From positions 1 through 15,912 of the forward strand of contig CALMMI010000408.1 of assembly GCA_937868245.1 (NCBI GenBank): a stretch of 15,912 nt of DNA, read 5' to 3'. A program made the translations under genes and the position numbers. The notes below the pieces were generated by a model. It did no database searches. It was not told where the DNA came from and saw only the letters and a program-made list of their open reading frames with translations. Position 1 is the stretch's first letter; every line of letters begins with the position of its first letter. Shown in pieces: positions 14,539 through 15,912 of the stretch. This DNA comes from an uncultured Ignavibacteria bacterium (GTDB taxonomy: Bacteria > Bacteroidota > Ignavibacteria > Kapaibacteriales > UBA961).

Positions 14539-15912
14539 ATGCTTTTAAATTCAACTGAATTTACCCGTGCCGAACTAATTGAGCTGTTTGGTGCGGAGAA
14601 TACCTGTAACCTTCCCGAAAAGACAATCGGTGTTTCTACTGATACCCGAACCCTCCTAAAAGATAATATTTTTATTGCTCTAAAAGGCGAGAATTTTGAT
14701 GGGCATAACGTACTGGGAGCTGCAAAAGAGAAAGGTGCATCAGTACTCCTTGTAGAAAAGAAATCTGCTGAAAAGTTATCCACAGAAATTGAAAGTTATC
14801 CACATATTCTGGTTGAAAGTACGCTTGCAGCACTTGGAATGCTGGGGAAATATCACCGAAACCGCCTCAATCTTAAAATTATAGCAATTGCAGGTGCTGC
14901 AGGAAAGACATCAACCAAAGACTTAACGGCACATCTGCTTTCTCAAAAATTCGTGACCCATAAAACAGAGGCTAATTATAATAATCAGATTGGAGTTCCT
15001 CTTACATTACTACAACTTACATCCAAACATGAGGCAGCAGTTATTGAAATCGGAACAAACGAACCGGGTGAAATTGAAATTTTAGCCGGAATATGCAACC
15101 CATCGCTTGGTGTAATTACAAATATCGGTAAGGAACATCTCGAGAAGTTAATTGATCTGGATGGTGTTGAGCTGGAGGAAACAGCACTTTTTCGCGAACT
15201 GTCAAAAAATGGTGGGAAAATACTCATCAATATGGACGATGAGCGTTTGCGTAAATATGCAGATATATACCCTGATGCCTTACAATTTGGAATCGACTAC
15301 CCGGCATCTATACAGGCAAAAGTACTGTTTAATGAGCAATTGCAGCCGACTCTAACTTTTCCCGGTCTTGCCATAGATGCACAAATGCAAACTGTAGGCT
15401 TGGCTGCTGCATATAATGCAATTGCTGCTGCTGCCGTAGGTATTAGTGTCGGGATGACAAACGAAGAAATAGGCATAGGTTTGGAAAGCTTCACTGCTCC
15501 CGAAGCACACGGTTATGGAAGAATGAATTTGGAAGTAAATGATAACTATACAATCATAAATGATTGCTATAATGCAAATCCTGAATCGATGCTTATAGCA
15601 CTTAAAACACTACAACTGTTTCCCACAACAGGGAAAAGAATTGTTGTCCTTGGTGATATGCGCGAATTAGGGGAATCTGCTGCAAGCGAGCATAAAGAAA
15701 TTATCACAAAAGCAGTTGAAATGGCAGATGTGGTAATAGTACTTGGTGATGAAATGACTGCTGCTGCCGCAAATATACAGTACGTTCATAAAGCTACCAC
15801 TAAACGTGATTGTGCAGAAATTGTACGGTCGATACTATCCGATGGAGATGTTATTCTGATAAAAGGTTCACGAGGAATGCGGATGGAAGAGGTGATAGCA
15901 GAACTTAGAAAC
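14539..15912 (+). CDS. murF: UDP-N-acetylmuramoyl-tripeptide-D-alanyl-D-alanine ligase MurF, 3' partial
   Basis: MurF adds D-Ala-D-Ala to the UDP-MurNAc-tripeptide in the cytoplasm, the last soluble step of peptidoglycan precursor synthesis. 458 residues are visible with no stop, and the family is usually about 430-470 long, so only a few residues are missing. Motifs in order: substrate-binding DTRTLLKDNIFIALKGENFD, P-loop GAAGKTST (119-126, Lys123), NNQIGVPLTLLQL, VIEIGTNEPGEIEILAGICN with the TNIGKEH block, then NDCYNANPES (341-350), VVLGDMRELGESA and IKGSRGMRMEEV near the end. The P-loop has Ala-Ala where Thr-Asn or Ser-Asn is more usual, a tolerated variant. The ATG at 14539 is the only reasonable start and has no Shine-Dalgarno. 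It would normally head or sit inside a dcw-type cell-wall cluster continuing to the right. Two DnaA boxes lie in its N-terminal part. Confidence 0.95.
   Translation, partial: MLLNSTEFTRAELIELFGAENTCNLPEKTIGVSTDTRTLLKDNIFIALKGENFDGHNVLGAAKEKGASVLLVEKKSAEKLSTEIESYPHILVESTLAALGMLGKYHRNRLNLKIIAIAGAAGKTSTKDLTAHLLSQKFVTHKTEANYNNQIGVPLTLLQLTSKHEAAVIEIGTNEPGEIEILAGICNPSLGVITNIGKEHLEKLIDLDGVELEETALFRELSKNGGKILINMDDERLRKYADIYPDALQFGIDYPASIQAKVLFNEQLQPTLTFPGLAIDAQMQTVGLAAAYNAIAAAAVGISVGMTNEEIGIGLESFTAPEAHGYGRMNLEVNDNYTIINDCYNANPESMLIALKTLQLFPTTGKRIVVLGDMRELGESAASEHKEIITKAVEMADVVIVLGDEMTAAAANIQYVHKATTKRDCAEIVRSILSDGDVILIKGSRGMRMEEVIAELRN
14772..14804 (+). promoter_or_regulatory. Pair of perfect DnaA boxes inside murF
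   Basis: TTATCCACA occurs at 14776-14784 and again at 14796-14804, same orientation, exactly 20 bp apart (about two helical turns). Identity extends to 13 bases (AAAGTTATCCACA). As 20 is not a multiple of three, the copies are read in different frames (KLST versus ESYPH), so protein sequence does not explain the repeat. Confidence 0.6.

Overview
The window looks like a chromosomal segment from a flagellated member of the Bacteroidota/Chlorobiota (FCB) supergroup, with Ignavibacteria- or Kapabacteria-like lineages the best fit. This is an inference. The DNA is AT-rich. A large secreted protein combines a Bacteroidota-style 'NWYFG' start, PKD/Ig-like repeats and a type IX secretion (T9SS) C-terminal domain, next to genuine flagellar hook genes that most Bacteroidota lack. 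No rRNA, tRNA, CRISPR array, insertion sequence or transposase was seen.

Positions 1-6197 (+ strand) are the end of a flagellar hook operon: the C-terminal 1110 residues of a very long FliK, FlgD (hook cap), a small conserved flagellar-operon protein of the TIGR02530 type, and FlgE (hook). A strong terminator closes it. The gap between flgD and the small gene holds a hairpin followed by a sequence very like the rRNA antitermination boxA. The 184-base gap before flgE holds three inverted repeats.

Positions 6196-8326 (- strand) are a compact exosortase H / IPTL-CTERM cassette. In transcription order it has a LamG-domain substrate ending in a VPTLGEWG sorting signal, the exosortase itself, and an overlapping polytopic membrane protein. 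A perfect 18-bp hairpin separates substrate and enzyme genes.

Positions 8535-10825 (- strand) are a tight three-gene run: an extended SDR (NAD-dependent epimerase/dehydratase type), an LptC-like lipoprotein and triosephosphate isomerase. Positions 11016-14210 (- strand) encode the 1064-residue T9SS cargo, whose five Ig-like repeats alternate in an A-B-A-B-A pattern. From 14539 to the window end (+ strand) is murF, complete except for its last residues. It carries two identical perfect DnaA boxes 20 bp apart, read in different codon phases.

The most noteworthy points are the exosortase H cassette with its own substrate beside a T9SS cargo and a flagellum, the oversized FliK ruler, the boxB/boxA-like element in the flagellar operon, and the paired DnaA boxes in murF.
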